The notes under the pieces are model-generated. The model did not search any database, was not told where the DNA came from, and was given only the letters and a program-made list of their open reading frames with translations. Shown here piece after piece: positions 15,313 to 21,420 of a stretch of 25,738 bases of DNA. The first letter of the stretch is position 1; each line of letters begins with the position of its first letter. The stretch is from JAIBJP01 sp036506175 (GTDB lineage: Bacteria > Actinomycetota > Thermoleophilia > Gaiellales > Gaiellaceae), in assembly GCA_036506175.1 (NCBI GenBank), contig DASXSE010000093.1, positions 1 to 25,738 of the forward strand, read 5' to 3'. The position numbers and the translations under genes were made by a program.

Positions 15313-16023
15313 ATGGAGGTGCGCCTCACGGTTATCGGCTCCTCCCCGGCCTGGCCGAACCCTGGGAGCGCCCAGTCCGGCTACCTCCTGGAGGGCGCGG
15401 GGAACCTCTTGCTGGATTGCGGACCGGGAGTTCTCGCGCGCGTACGGGAAGCGGGGCTCAAGGTCGACGCGATCGTCATCACGCACTGGCATCTCGACCA
15501 CAGTGGCGATCTCATCCCGTGGGCCTGGCTGAATGCCTACAGCCCTGAGGCGGGACGCAGCCGGCCGGAGCTCTGGCTGCCGCCCGGCAGCGACGAGGAA
15601 CTCGAGACGTTCACGACCTTCTGGGGCGTCCCGAACATGTGGGATCGCGCCTTCGAGCTTCGTGAGTTCGCCCCGGGCGCGCCGTTCGAGACCGCCGGAT
15701 TCACGGTCGAGGCCATGCGGCTGCCGCACTACACGATGCGCGCCTACGGCTTTCGCGTGAGCTCTGGAGGAAAGACGATTGCATACTCAGGCGACTCGGC
15801 GCCCACCGCAGAGCTCGCGCAATTGGCACGCCGCGCCGACCTCTTCATCTGCGAGGCGACCCTCGCAGATGGCACGACGGACGGCGAGATCAGAGGCCAT
15901 TTGACGGCTGAAGAAGCTCTGGCCGCGGCAGACGGGCGGATACTCCTGACGCACCGTCCCGTCGAGCTCCCCTCGCCGAATGGCGTCCCCGTCGCGTACG
16001 ACGGGCTCGTGATCGACGTCTGA
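15313..16023 (+). CDS. Metallo-beta-lactamase-fold hydrolase (RNase Z-like)
   Basis: A 236-residue protein with the complete motif H58-x-H60-x-D62-H63 (THWHLDHSGD). Later ligands are also present: RLPHYTMRAYG (His), YSGDSAP (Asp) and a final LTHRPVE (His). The N-terminal LTVIGSSPAWPNPGSAQSGY and the internal layout resemble RNase Z-like or cyclic-phosphodiesterase-like members. The flexible arm of tRNase Z is not obvious, so the substrate is unknown. The start is ATG 15313 (MEVRLTVIGSSPA), only 13 bp from the divergent start of the mutase subunit. It ends 5 nt before a perfect -35 box for the RiPP operon. Confidence 0.85.
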   Translation: MEVRLTVIGSSPAWPNPGSAQSGYLLEGAGNLLLDCGPGVLARVREAGLKVDAIVITHWHLDHSGDLIPWAWLNAYSPEAGRSRPELWLPPGSDEELETFTTFWGVPNMWDRAFELREFAPGAPFETAGFTVEAMRLPHYTMRAYGFRVSSGGKTIAYSGDSAPTAELAQLARRADLFICEATLADGTTDGEIRGHLTAEEALAAADGRILLTHRPVELPSPNGVPVAYDGLVIDV

Positions 16024-16028
16024 GCAGT

Positions 16029-16057
16029 TTGACAACCCCGCAACCCCGAGTGATCAT
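16029..16057 (+). promoter_or_regulatory. Predicted sigma70-type promoter of the RiPP operon
   Basis: TTGACA (16029-16034) is a perfect -35 box. A 17-nt spacer separates it from GATCAT (16052-16057), which matches TATAAT at 4 of 6 positions. It lies just after the stop of the upstream hydrolase gene and about 110 nt before the PqqD-like gene, leaving a long 5' leader. This is by eye only. Confidence 0.5.
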
Positions 16058-16107
16058 CAGTGAGCGGAGAGAGGGCCTGCGGGGCTGAAACGGCCAGGAG
16101 GGGACTC

Positions 16108-16167
16108 ATTGTGGAACCACAATCCATGGTTCGTTTCGGTGACCGCGCTACCAATGTCTTTGGTCAC
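16108..16167 (+). other. Inverted repeats in the 5' leader of the RiPP operon
   Basis: ATTGTGG-AA-CCACAAT (16108-16123) is a perfect 7-bp repeat. GTGACC (16139-16144) pairs with GGTCAC (16162-16167), and ACCAA (16150-16154) pairs with TTGGT (16160-16164), two alternatives directly before ATG 16170. GAACCA (16114-16119) could also pair with TGGTTC (16127-16132), excluding the first hairpin. Competing stems in a leader suggest regulation at RNA level, or overlapping operators. Confidence 0.4.
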
Positions 16168-16173
16168 AGATGA
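16111..16173 (+). CDS. Possible 20-aa leader peptide coupled to the PqqD-like gene
   Basis: GTG 16111 opens a 20-codon frame (M-E-P-Q-S-M-V-R-F-G-D-R-A-T-N-V-F-G-H-R) ending TGA at 16171-16173. This overlaps the ATG of the PqqD-like gene as ATGA. A perfect AGGAGG (16096-16101) lies 9 nt before the GTG, whereas the PqqD-like ATG has no Shine-Dalgarno sequence of its own. The simplest reading is a translationally coupled upstream ORF that delivers ribosomes to the PqqD-like start. A TTG at 16109 opens another short frame from the same site. Peptide function, if any, is unknown. Confidence 0.4.
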   Translation: MEPQSMVRFGDRATNVFGHR

Positions 16174-16463
16174 GCGCTAAGCCGGACGCGGCCGCCAAGC
16201 TGCGCCCCGATGCCGATGTCGTCGCACAACGGCTCGGTGACGAGATCGTCATGGTGCATCTGCGCACGAACCAGATCTTCGTGCTCAATCGCACGGGCGC
16301 CCGATTCTGGGAGCTCCTCGCGGACGGTTCGGACCTCGAGGACGCGAAGGCCAAACTGCTGGCGGAATTCGACGTCGCGGAGGAACGCCTCGAACAAGAG
16401 CTCGAGGAGTTCATCGCGTTGCTTTCGAAGGAGAAGCTGATCGATGTCGACGAGAGCGCCTGA
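16170..16463 (+). CDS. PqqD-family RiPP recognition element (lasso B1-like)
   Basis: A 97-residue stand-alone PqqD-like protein. The winged-helix RRE pattern is visible: RLGDEIVMVHLRTNQIFVLN strands, TGARFWELLADG, a helix with LLAEFDV, and the closing helix ELEEFIALLSKEKLID. In lasso and related RiPP pathways such domains bind the precursor leader and present it to the leader peptidase and cyclase. It is followed by the cyclase gene with a 20-nt overlap, and the precursor lies downstream of that. It fits a B1 role together with the transglutaminase-like protein at 19389-19904. Confidence 0.88.
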   Translation: MSAKPDAAAKLRPDADVVAQRLGDEIVMVHLRTNQIFVLNRTGARFWELLADGSDLEDAKAKLLAEFDVAEERLEQELEEFIALLSKEKLIDVDESA

Positions 16464-18318
16464 GCGCACCCAGCTCGGCGCGCGGCCGGTCGCAAGCTGG
16501 ATCGTCGCCGTCCGCCCCGGGGACCGCTCGGCAGTCGCCCGCGTGGACCGCGACGGCGACGGGGCCCCCGAGGTAGCGAGCCGCGATTCCTGCACGGTCG
16601 GCCTCGACGGCGTCCTCTACAACGCGACGCAGCTGCGGAGCGAGTTCCCGGGCCCCGACGCCGACGAGTCGGACGCGGACCTCGTCCTCCGGCTCTACTT
16701 CGCGCTCGGCGACCAACTCGCCGAGCGGCTAAACGGCCGCTTCGCTCTTGTCATTTGGGACGGCCGGGACGGAACGGCGTACGCCGTCCGCGACCGCATG
16801 GGCAACCACTCGCTGTTCTACGCGCAGGCCGGGGACGACGTGCTCTTCTCGGACTCGATCGACACACTCGTGGCGCACCCCGACGTCCCCGGGTCGGTCA
16901 ACCGGCGCTTGCTCGCGCTACACGTGTGGCCCGCCTGGTGGATCGAAGAGAAGGACGAGACGTACCTGTCCGGGATCAAACGGGTCATCGCGGGCAACGT
17001 GCTCCGCCTCGACGCGAGCGGCCGGAGGAGCCGCCGCTACTGGAATCCGGCGCCGCTGGGCGGCGAGGTCGACTGGGTGGACGACCGGCAGGCGATCGAG
17101 CTCTTCGAGGCGACGCTCGAGGAGGCCGTCGCGCGGTGTCTGCGCCGCGGGCCGGCGACGATCTGCCTGAGCGGCGGGCTCGACTCGATCAGCATCGCGA
17201 GCTTCGCGGTCGACGTGGCGAAGCGCGAGGGACTTGACGTTCCCCAGGCGCTCTCGGTCGAGTTCCCCGACCCGGACAACCTCGGCGAGGCGGACATCCA
17301 GAGGGTCGTGGCAAAGCGCCTCGGAATGCCCCAGCTCATGACACCGCTCGAAGACGCGCTGGGTGGGACAGGGCTCTTGCCGCCGGCGCTCGAGCTCAGC
17401 CGCAACTGGCCCGTTCCGCTCCTCGGAATTTTCAGCCCCGCTTACTTCACGCTCATCGAGCAGGCGAAGGCGCGCGGGTCGGAGGTCGTGATGACGGGGG
17501 CCGGCGGAGACAACTGGCTGGCCGTGACGCTCGACTACGCCGCCGATCGAATCATCAAGCTCGATTTCGTGAGCCTCGCTCGGCTTTGGTTCATGATGCA
17601 GCGCTCGTACCGAGCGCCGCGCTACCTGCTCGCAAAGAGCATCGTCTGGAAGTACGGCCTGCGGAACGTCCTCATCTCGCTCGAGCAGCACAGCCTCAAG
17701 CACGCCGCGCCACGCGCCCTACGCAGGCAGATCGCCCGGCACGCGGAGAAATCGCTGCCGCCGTGGCTCGTGCCCGACGGCGACCTGCGCGACGAGCTCC
17801 TCGAGATGTCGATCGCGAAGCGCTTGGAGCTGAAGCCGAAGCCCGGCGATTTCTATGCGAACGAGATCAGGAGAGGCCTTGATCACCCGATCCAGGCTGT
17901 CGATCTCGAGGAAGCGTATGAGAAGGGCCGCCGGCTCGGGGTCGAGGTCTTGATGCCCTATTTCGACGCCGATCTCGTCGACCTCCTCATGCGCACGCAT
18001 CCCCGTGTTCTCACGAAGGGGAACAGGAGCAAGTCCCTCGTACGCGAGTCGATGGCGCGGCGCGTCTCCGGCGTGGGCCTCGAGCGGCAGAAGAAGATCA
18101 CAACGGGCAACTTCTGGCCGAAGAAGCTCGAGGAGGCAGCGCGGTGCTGGACCGAGCTTGGAGGCACCCGTGCGCTCGGCGAGCTTGGAATCGTCGACGC
18201 GGACAAACTCGACGCGGAAGTGCGGCAAAAGCTTGAAAATAGGCAGTCCGCCGCGGTACCTTTCATTTGGGAGATTCTCGACCACGAGGCGTGGGTGAGG
18301 GCACGTCTTCGAGCCTAG
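16444..18318 (+). CDS. Asparagine-synthetase-like macrolactam cyclase (lasso C-like)
   Basis: A 624-residue two-domain protein. The N-terminal part resembles the class II glutaminase domain (RLNGRFALVIWDGRDG near 95-110, DRMGNHSLFY, LFSDSIDTLVAH). However, the protein starts MSTRAPER, so the Cys2 nucleophile is missing and it cannot release ammonia from glutamine. The synthetase domain is intact, with the PP-loop SGGLDS at 243-248 and GAGGDN at 352-357. Lasso cyclases adenylate an Asp/Glu side chain and close a ring with the N-terminal amine. A position between the RRE gene and a short precursor gene supports cyclase rather than asparagine synthetase. AAGGAG lies 10 nt before ATG 16444. Confidence 0.88.
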   Translation: MSTRAPERTQLGARPVASWIVAVRPGDRSAVARVDRDGDGAPEVASRDSCTVGLDGVLYNATQLRSEFPGPDADESDADLVLRLYFALGDQLAERLNGRFALVIWDGRDGTAYAVRDRMGNHSLFYAQAGDDVLFSDSIDTLVAHPDVPGSVNRRLLALHVWPAWWIEEKDETYLSGIKRVIAGNVLRLDASGRRSRRYWNPAPLGGEVDWVDDRQAIELFEATLEEAVARCLRRGPATICLSGGLDSISIASFAVDVAKREGLDVPQALSVEFPDPDNLGEADIQRVVAKRLGMPQLMTPLEDALGGTGLLPPALELSRNWPVPLLGIFSPAYFTLIEQAKARGSEVVMTGAGGDNWLAVTLDYAADRIIKLDFVSLARLWFMMQRSYRAPRYLLAKSIVWKYGLRNVLISLEQHSLKHAAPRALRRQIARHAEKSLPPWLVPDGDLRDELLEMSIAKRLELKPKPGDFYANEIRRGLDHPIQAVDLEEAYEKGRRLGVEVLMPYFDADLVDLLMRTHPRVLTKGNRSKSLVRESMARRVSGVGLERQKKITTGNFWPKKLEEAARCWTELGGTRALGELGIVDADKLDAEVRQKLENRQSAAVPFIWEILDHEAWVRARLRA

Positions 18319-18324
18319 GGTGAG

Positions 18325-18333
18325 GGGAGGTGA
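18325..18333 (+). promoter_or_regulatory. Very strong ribosome-binding site of the precursor peptide
   Basis: GGGAGGTGA ends 7 nt before ATG 18341. GGAGGTGA is an extended match to the 16S rRNA 3' end, the strongest Shine-Dalgarno sequence seen in the window. It decides the start of the 54-residue frame over the in-frame upstream codon at 18320 and implies high peptide output. Confidence 0.85.
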
Positions 18334-18340
18334 CGAGCGA

Positions 18341-18505
18341 ATGACAAACGAGGAAAAGCAAGCATGGGAGGAAATGAAGCTGACCCGGACCGGAGACGTC
18401 GGCGAGGTGCTCCAGACGAGCACGGGCGGCGGGAAGTCGCCGGCGCCGGTGAACCCGGACCACGGGATGGAGGTTCCGAACAGCCCGCCGGGCCAGGAGC
18501 ACTAG
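18341..18505 (+). CDS. RiPP precursor peptide (lasso-like leader, Gly-rich junction)
   Basis: A 54-residue peptide located 22 nt after the cyclase gene. Residues 9-18 read W-E-E-M-K-L-T-R-T-G. This matches the lasso leader motif YxxPxLxxxG with W for Y and M for P, the segment bound by B1/RRE proteins. The rest reads D-V-G-E-V-L-Q-T-S-T, then GGGKSPAPVNPDHG, then a Pro-rich tail ending NSPPGQEH. T26 or T28 could be the -2 Thr of the cleavage site. No Gly is followed by Asp/Glu at position 7-9; D40 could close an 8- or 9-residue ring only if the core began at S33 or K32. The core is therefore not assigned. The only Ser residues are S27, S33 and S48. Confidence 0.8.
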   Translation: MTNEEKQAWEEMKLTRTGDVGEVLQTSTGGGKSPAPVNPDHGMEVPNSPPGQEH

Positions 18506-18529
18506 GCGAGTTGCTTCCCGAGCCCGAGT

Positions 18530-18556
18530 CTCGGGGCAGCGTTGGCGCTCCCCGAG
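18530..18556 (+). terminator. Hairpin between precursor and kinase-like gene (attenuator or mRNA stabiliser)
   Basis: CTCGGGG (18530-18536) pairs with CCCCGAG (18550-18556), and AGCG (18538-18541) with CGCT (18546-18549), around a TTGG loop with one bulged C. That is 11 base pairs. It sits 25 nt after the precursor stop and just before the preferred start of the next gene. No U-run follows, so full intrinsic termination is unlikely; partial attenuation or 3'-end protection of the precursor message is plausible. Confidence 0.6.
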
Positions 18557-18567
18557 TCGGGGCTCAC

Positions 18568-19392
18568 GTGCCCACGCTGGTCTATTCGCATGCCGCCTCG
18601 GCGTTCTCTGCAGTACACGTAGAGGACGCCGAGGCTCTCGTCTGGCGGGACAAGGACGGCCGCCCCGTCGGACGGGCGTTCAAGGCTGAAAACGCCCATG
18701 TGATCGAGCTGGACGGAGTCGCCCGGTTCGTCTTCGGCTCCGAAGGGCCAGACGTGCGCGTGGCGCCAGCGCCCGGAGTGGCGAATGACGTTGTCGAGGA
18801 ATACTTTCGCCGCTGGATCCTGCCCGTGGTAGTGCAGACGCGCGGGCTCGAAGTCGTCCATGCGAGCGCGGTGGTGTCGCCGCGGGGCGTCGTCGCCTTT
18901 TCGGCGGCCTCCGAGGCCGGAAAGTCCACTCTCGCCTACGGTCTCGGGCGACGCGGGTACCGCATTTGGACGGATGACGCCCTCGCCTTCGACGCGGGCG
19001 AGCACGGGGCCGAGACGCTCCCGCTTCCTTTTCGTCTTCGACTGCGGCCGGCCTCCGCAGAGCACTTCGGGCTCGAGCCGCGGCTCGGCGGGACGATCGT
19101 CGAGCAATCCGAGGGCGACCACGGCGTGCGGGAGCCCATCGCCGAGCTGTTCCTCCTCGAACGAAGGAATGGAGGCCGTCCGGTCGAGGTCGAGCGAGTC
19201 GATCCGATCGACGCTTTCCCTGCACTCCTTGAAGGTTCCTACCACTTCGGCCTCGAAGACGGCCCGCAGAAGCGCGACCTCCTTGACGGTTACCTCGCCC
19301 TGGCAACACGAGTGCCCGTCTTCCGGCTCAAGCTCGCCACTGGTCTCGCGAATCTCGACGCAGCCCTGGACGCCGTAGAGGAACGGTTCTGA
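18568..19392 (+). CDS. HPr-kinase-like RiPP kinase
   Basis: A 274-residue protein whose C-terminal half has the HPr kinase/phosphorylase P-loop layout: a VVHASAVVSPRGVVAF strand, Walker A AASEAGKST (first Gly replaced by Ala, which is tolerated in P-loops), then RRGYRIWTDDALAF with the acidic pair. Such kinases phosphorylate Ser in paeninodin-type lasso precursors. Here the precursor ends in His, and the nearest Ser is S48. The start is chosen as GTG 18568, just after the hairpin, from family N-terminal length. TTG 18511, with AGGAG 11 nt upstream, is the alternative and would place the hairpin inside the coding region. The stop overlaps the next start as CTGA. Confidence 0.8.
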   Translation: MPTLVYSHAASAFSAVHVEDAEALVWRDKDGRPVGRAFKAENAHVIELDGVARFVFGSEGPDVRVAPAPGVANDVVEEYFRRWILPVVVQTRGLEVVHASAVVSPRGVVAFSAASEAGKSTLAYGLGRRGYRIWTDDALAFDAGEHGAETLPLPFRLRLRPASAEHFGLEPRLGGTIVEQSEGDHGVREPIAELFLLERRNGGRPVEVERVDPIDAFPALLEGSYHFGLEDGPQKRDLLDGYLALATRVPVFRLKLATGLANLDAALDAVEERF

Positions 19393-19904
19393 TTCGCCGA
19401 GTCTGGAACGGTCTCTCCCGCTGCGTTGACTCGCCTGCTGATTTCTGGCTGCTCACGCGCATGAGCGCCTGGGCGCCGAGCCTCCCGCTCCTCAAGCGCG
19501 CCCTTCCCCTCCCCCGGCTCGTCGGCCTCATGGAGAGCGCGCCTCGGGCCCGCGAGAGGGATCCTGGTCTCGAACGCCGGATCGCACGCATGGCGCGCCT
19601 GATCTATCGCGGCAAGCCGGGATCCTTCGCGAACAACTGCCTCGAGCGCAGCCTCGTCACGTACCGCTACCTCTCCAGGGCGGGCGCAGACCCGGAGCTC
19701 GTCGTTGCCGTGCGCAGAGGTCACGAGGGCGTGGACGGGCACGTGTGGGTCACCGTGGGTGGTGTCCCGGTGCATGAGGAGCCGGACGAGCTCGAGCCGT
19801 ACGTCCCTGTGCTCCGGTTCAAGCGCGGTGAGGTGAAACGCTCAGCGGGCGGCGCGGCGGGCGCGTTGCCAGGCGCGCAAAGCCGGGCCGAGGCGCAGGA
19901 CTAG
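19389..19904 (+). CDS. Transglutaminase-fold leader peptidase (lasso B2-like)
   Basis: Lasso B2-type cysteine protease that removes the leader. The catalytic Cys is C84 (NNCLERSLVTYRYL) and the His is H118 (DGHVWVTVGG). I place the start at CTG 19389, giving 171 residues. It has AGAGG 7 nt upstream, overlaps the kinase stop as CTGA, and restores the usual hydrophobic N-terminal helix region (SPADFWLLTRMSAWAPSL) that ATG 19461 would cut. No ATG, GTG or TTG exists in frame between. The last 63 nt overlap the convergent nucleotidyltransferase gene, so the Ala-rich tail after about residue 148 may be only an extension. It is the last gene of the plus arm. Confidence 0.85.
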   Translation: MIRRVWNGLSRCVDSPADFWLLTRMSAWAPSLPLLKRALPLPRLVGLMESAPRARERDPGLERRIARMARLIYRGKPGSFANNCLERSLVTYRYLSRAGADPELVVAVRRGHEGVDGHVWVTVGGVPVHEEPDELEPYVPVLRFKRGEVKRSAGGAAGALPGAQSRAEAQD

Positions 19905-20774
19905 CCAGACCGGGCGCCAGACATAAGCGACGGCGAGGCCGGCCTTCCCTCGCCGTGCCATCGGGGTCCACGCGCGCATGAACGCTGCGGAGGGAAAGAG
20001 CTCCCCGGCGAGGAGCTGGGCCTTCGGCCCCGCGCCTGGGGTCTTCATGAAGCGGTAGAGCCCGAGTGCCGTCGGCGGCGCGGTCTCCGCACGCAGCGCG
20101 GCCTCGAACGACTGCGCCTCGGGAAGGCCCGCCCCCCTGGCGAGCTCCTCACCCGCCGGAACGAGACGCAGCCCGGTGAGGAAGGCGGCCTCCGAGTGCA
20201 GCCGGCCGGCCAGCGCCGCGGCTTCCATCCACACGCCTTGCGGAAGCCGCTTGAGCGCCTGGTCGAGATCTTCCAGCGGCTTTGCGTCGCGTGCGCCGTG
20301 CTGCGCGGCGTGGAGAACGATGTGGAGCGCCCTCGCCGCCGGGGAGAGGACCGTCACTTCCCCACCCCGAAGCTGAAGAGTCTCGGTCTCGCGGACGAGT
20401 TCCCCCCAAGCCTCCTCGGGCCTCACCTGGACACCGACGAGCATGCGATGCAGATCGGCCATGACATGGTCCGAGGCGCGCACCAGGAGGTCGGCGTGCG
20501 CATCGCTGTGCACGCGCTCGAAACCGAGTCCTCGCAGAATGCGCAAAGAGCGGCGAATGTCTCCGGGCGCGACGAGCAGATCGATGTCCGAGTACGTGCG
20601 CAGCTCGTCGTCCGAATAGATCCAGCGCGCGATCGAGGGCCCCTTGAGGAGGATGCTCTCTACGCCGGCCCGGCGCAGCGCGGCCGATGTCTCGACTGTC
20701 GCCGCGTCGAGCACGAGCATGCGCGCGACATGGCCTGCGGGGCTGAGGGAGAAGTCTGGCGCGGCCATCCTCAT
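19842..20774 (-). CDS. Nucleotidyltransferase-family protein (PF14907-like) linked to the RiPP cluster
   Basis: A 310-residue protein with the nucleotidyltransferase pattern: SILLKGPSIARWIYS (K44, G45) followed by LRTYSDIDLLVAP with the metal-binding D63 and D65. The central VLSPAARALHIVLHAAQHG segment is also typical of the family. Members accompany HPr-kinase-like genes in paeninodin- and pseudomycoidin-type lasso clusters, where they further modify the phosphorylated peptide. That role here is inference. It is the last gene of the minus arm, 6 nt after the ABC ATPase gene. ATG 20774 and ATG 20768 are both possible starts. Its 3' end overlaps the B2-like gene tail to tail. Confidence 0.82.
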   Translation of the reverse strand: MRMAAPDFSLSPAGHVARMLVLDAATVETSAALRRAGVESILLKGPSIARWIYSDDELRTYSDIDLLVAPGDIRRSLRILRGLGFERVHSDAHADLLVRASDHVMADLHRMLVGVQVRPEEAWGELVRETETLQLRGGEVTVLSPAARALHIVLHAAQHGARDAKPLEDLDQALKRLPQGVWMEAAALAGRLHSEAAFLTGLRLVPAGEELARGAGLPEAQSFEAALRAETAPPTALGLYRFMKTPGAGPKAQLLAGELFPSAAFMRAWTPMARRGKAGLAVAYVWRPVWLVLRLGPALRAWQRARRAAR

Positions 20775-20780
20775 TTCGAG

Positions 20781-21410
20781 CTAGGCAGGAAGGAACCGTC
20801 GCTCGTCACAATGCTGTAGATCCTCGTCGAGGTGGCTGGCGAAGAGAACAGCGGTATCTGGTCGTCGGTCGAGGGCGGCCCACAAGCGTCCGCGCGCGTC
20901 CACGTCGAGCGACTTCGTCGGCTCGTCGAGGAGCAAGAGCGCCGGCTCGCCGAGCAACGCACGGGCGAGGGCAAGTTGCTGAACCATCCCGGACGAGCAG
21001 CGGTCGACGCGCTGGCGGGCGATGTCCCGGATCTCGAGCTCCTCTTCGAGCGCATCGACGCGCCGGGCGGCTTCCCGTTCGCTGGCGTAACGAAGGCGGG
21101 CGAAAAAAAGGAGGTTCGCGCGACCCGTGAGCCGCAGGTAGAAGGATCGCTCCTGGGAGAGTGAGGCGCCCGTCAGCCGGCGCGCCTCGAGTTCGCCGGC
21201 GCGATGGCCCGCGACCTCGACGTTCCCGGCAGTCGGCTTCAGAGTTCCCGCGACACAGCGGAGGACCGTCGTCTTCCCCGAGCCGTTCGGCCCGCCCAGT
21301 GCGACCCGTTGGCCCTGCGCGATCTGAAGATCGAAGGAGTGCACGACCTCGCGCTCGCCGAAGCGCCTGTTCAGGCCCTCGATCGACAGGATGGAGCCGT
21401 TTGCCGCCAT
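20781..21410 (-). CDS. ABC transporter ATP-binding protein without a linked permease
   Basis: A 209-residue ABC ATPase with Walker A GGPNGSGKT (39-47), Q-loop Q86, signature SSGMVQQ (139-145), Walker B LLLLDEP (158-164) and H-loop H193. It ends soon after the H-loop, so it is shorter than most. No membrane-spanning partner is encoded nearby; lasso exporters usually have the membrane domain fused. Export or immunity of the RiPP product is the likely role from position, using a permease elsewhere or a soluble function. It lies between the glycosyltransferase (10 nt) and nucleotidyltransferase (6 nt) genes, clearly in one operon. Confidence 0.88.
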   Translation of the reverse strand: MAANGSILSIEGLNRRFGEREVVHSFDLQIAQGQRVALGGPNGSGKTTVLRCVAGTLKPTAGNVEVAGHRAGELEARRLTGASLSQERSFYLRLTGRANLLFFARLRYASEREAARRVDALEEELEIRDIARQRVDRCSSGMVQQLALARALLGEPALLLLDEPTKSLDVDARGRLWAALDRRPDTAVLFASHLDEDLQHCDERRFLPA

Positions 21411-21420
21411 GAGTACCCCA

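Noticed and set aside
18364..18567. In-frame upstream extension of the kinase-like gene through the precursor region
   Set aside because: The extension is Arg/Gly/Pro-rich and overlaps the precursor, which has its own strong ribosome-binding site; the kinase is better started after the hairpin.
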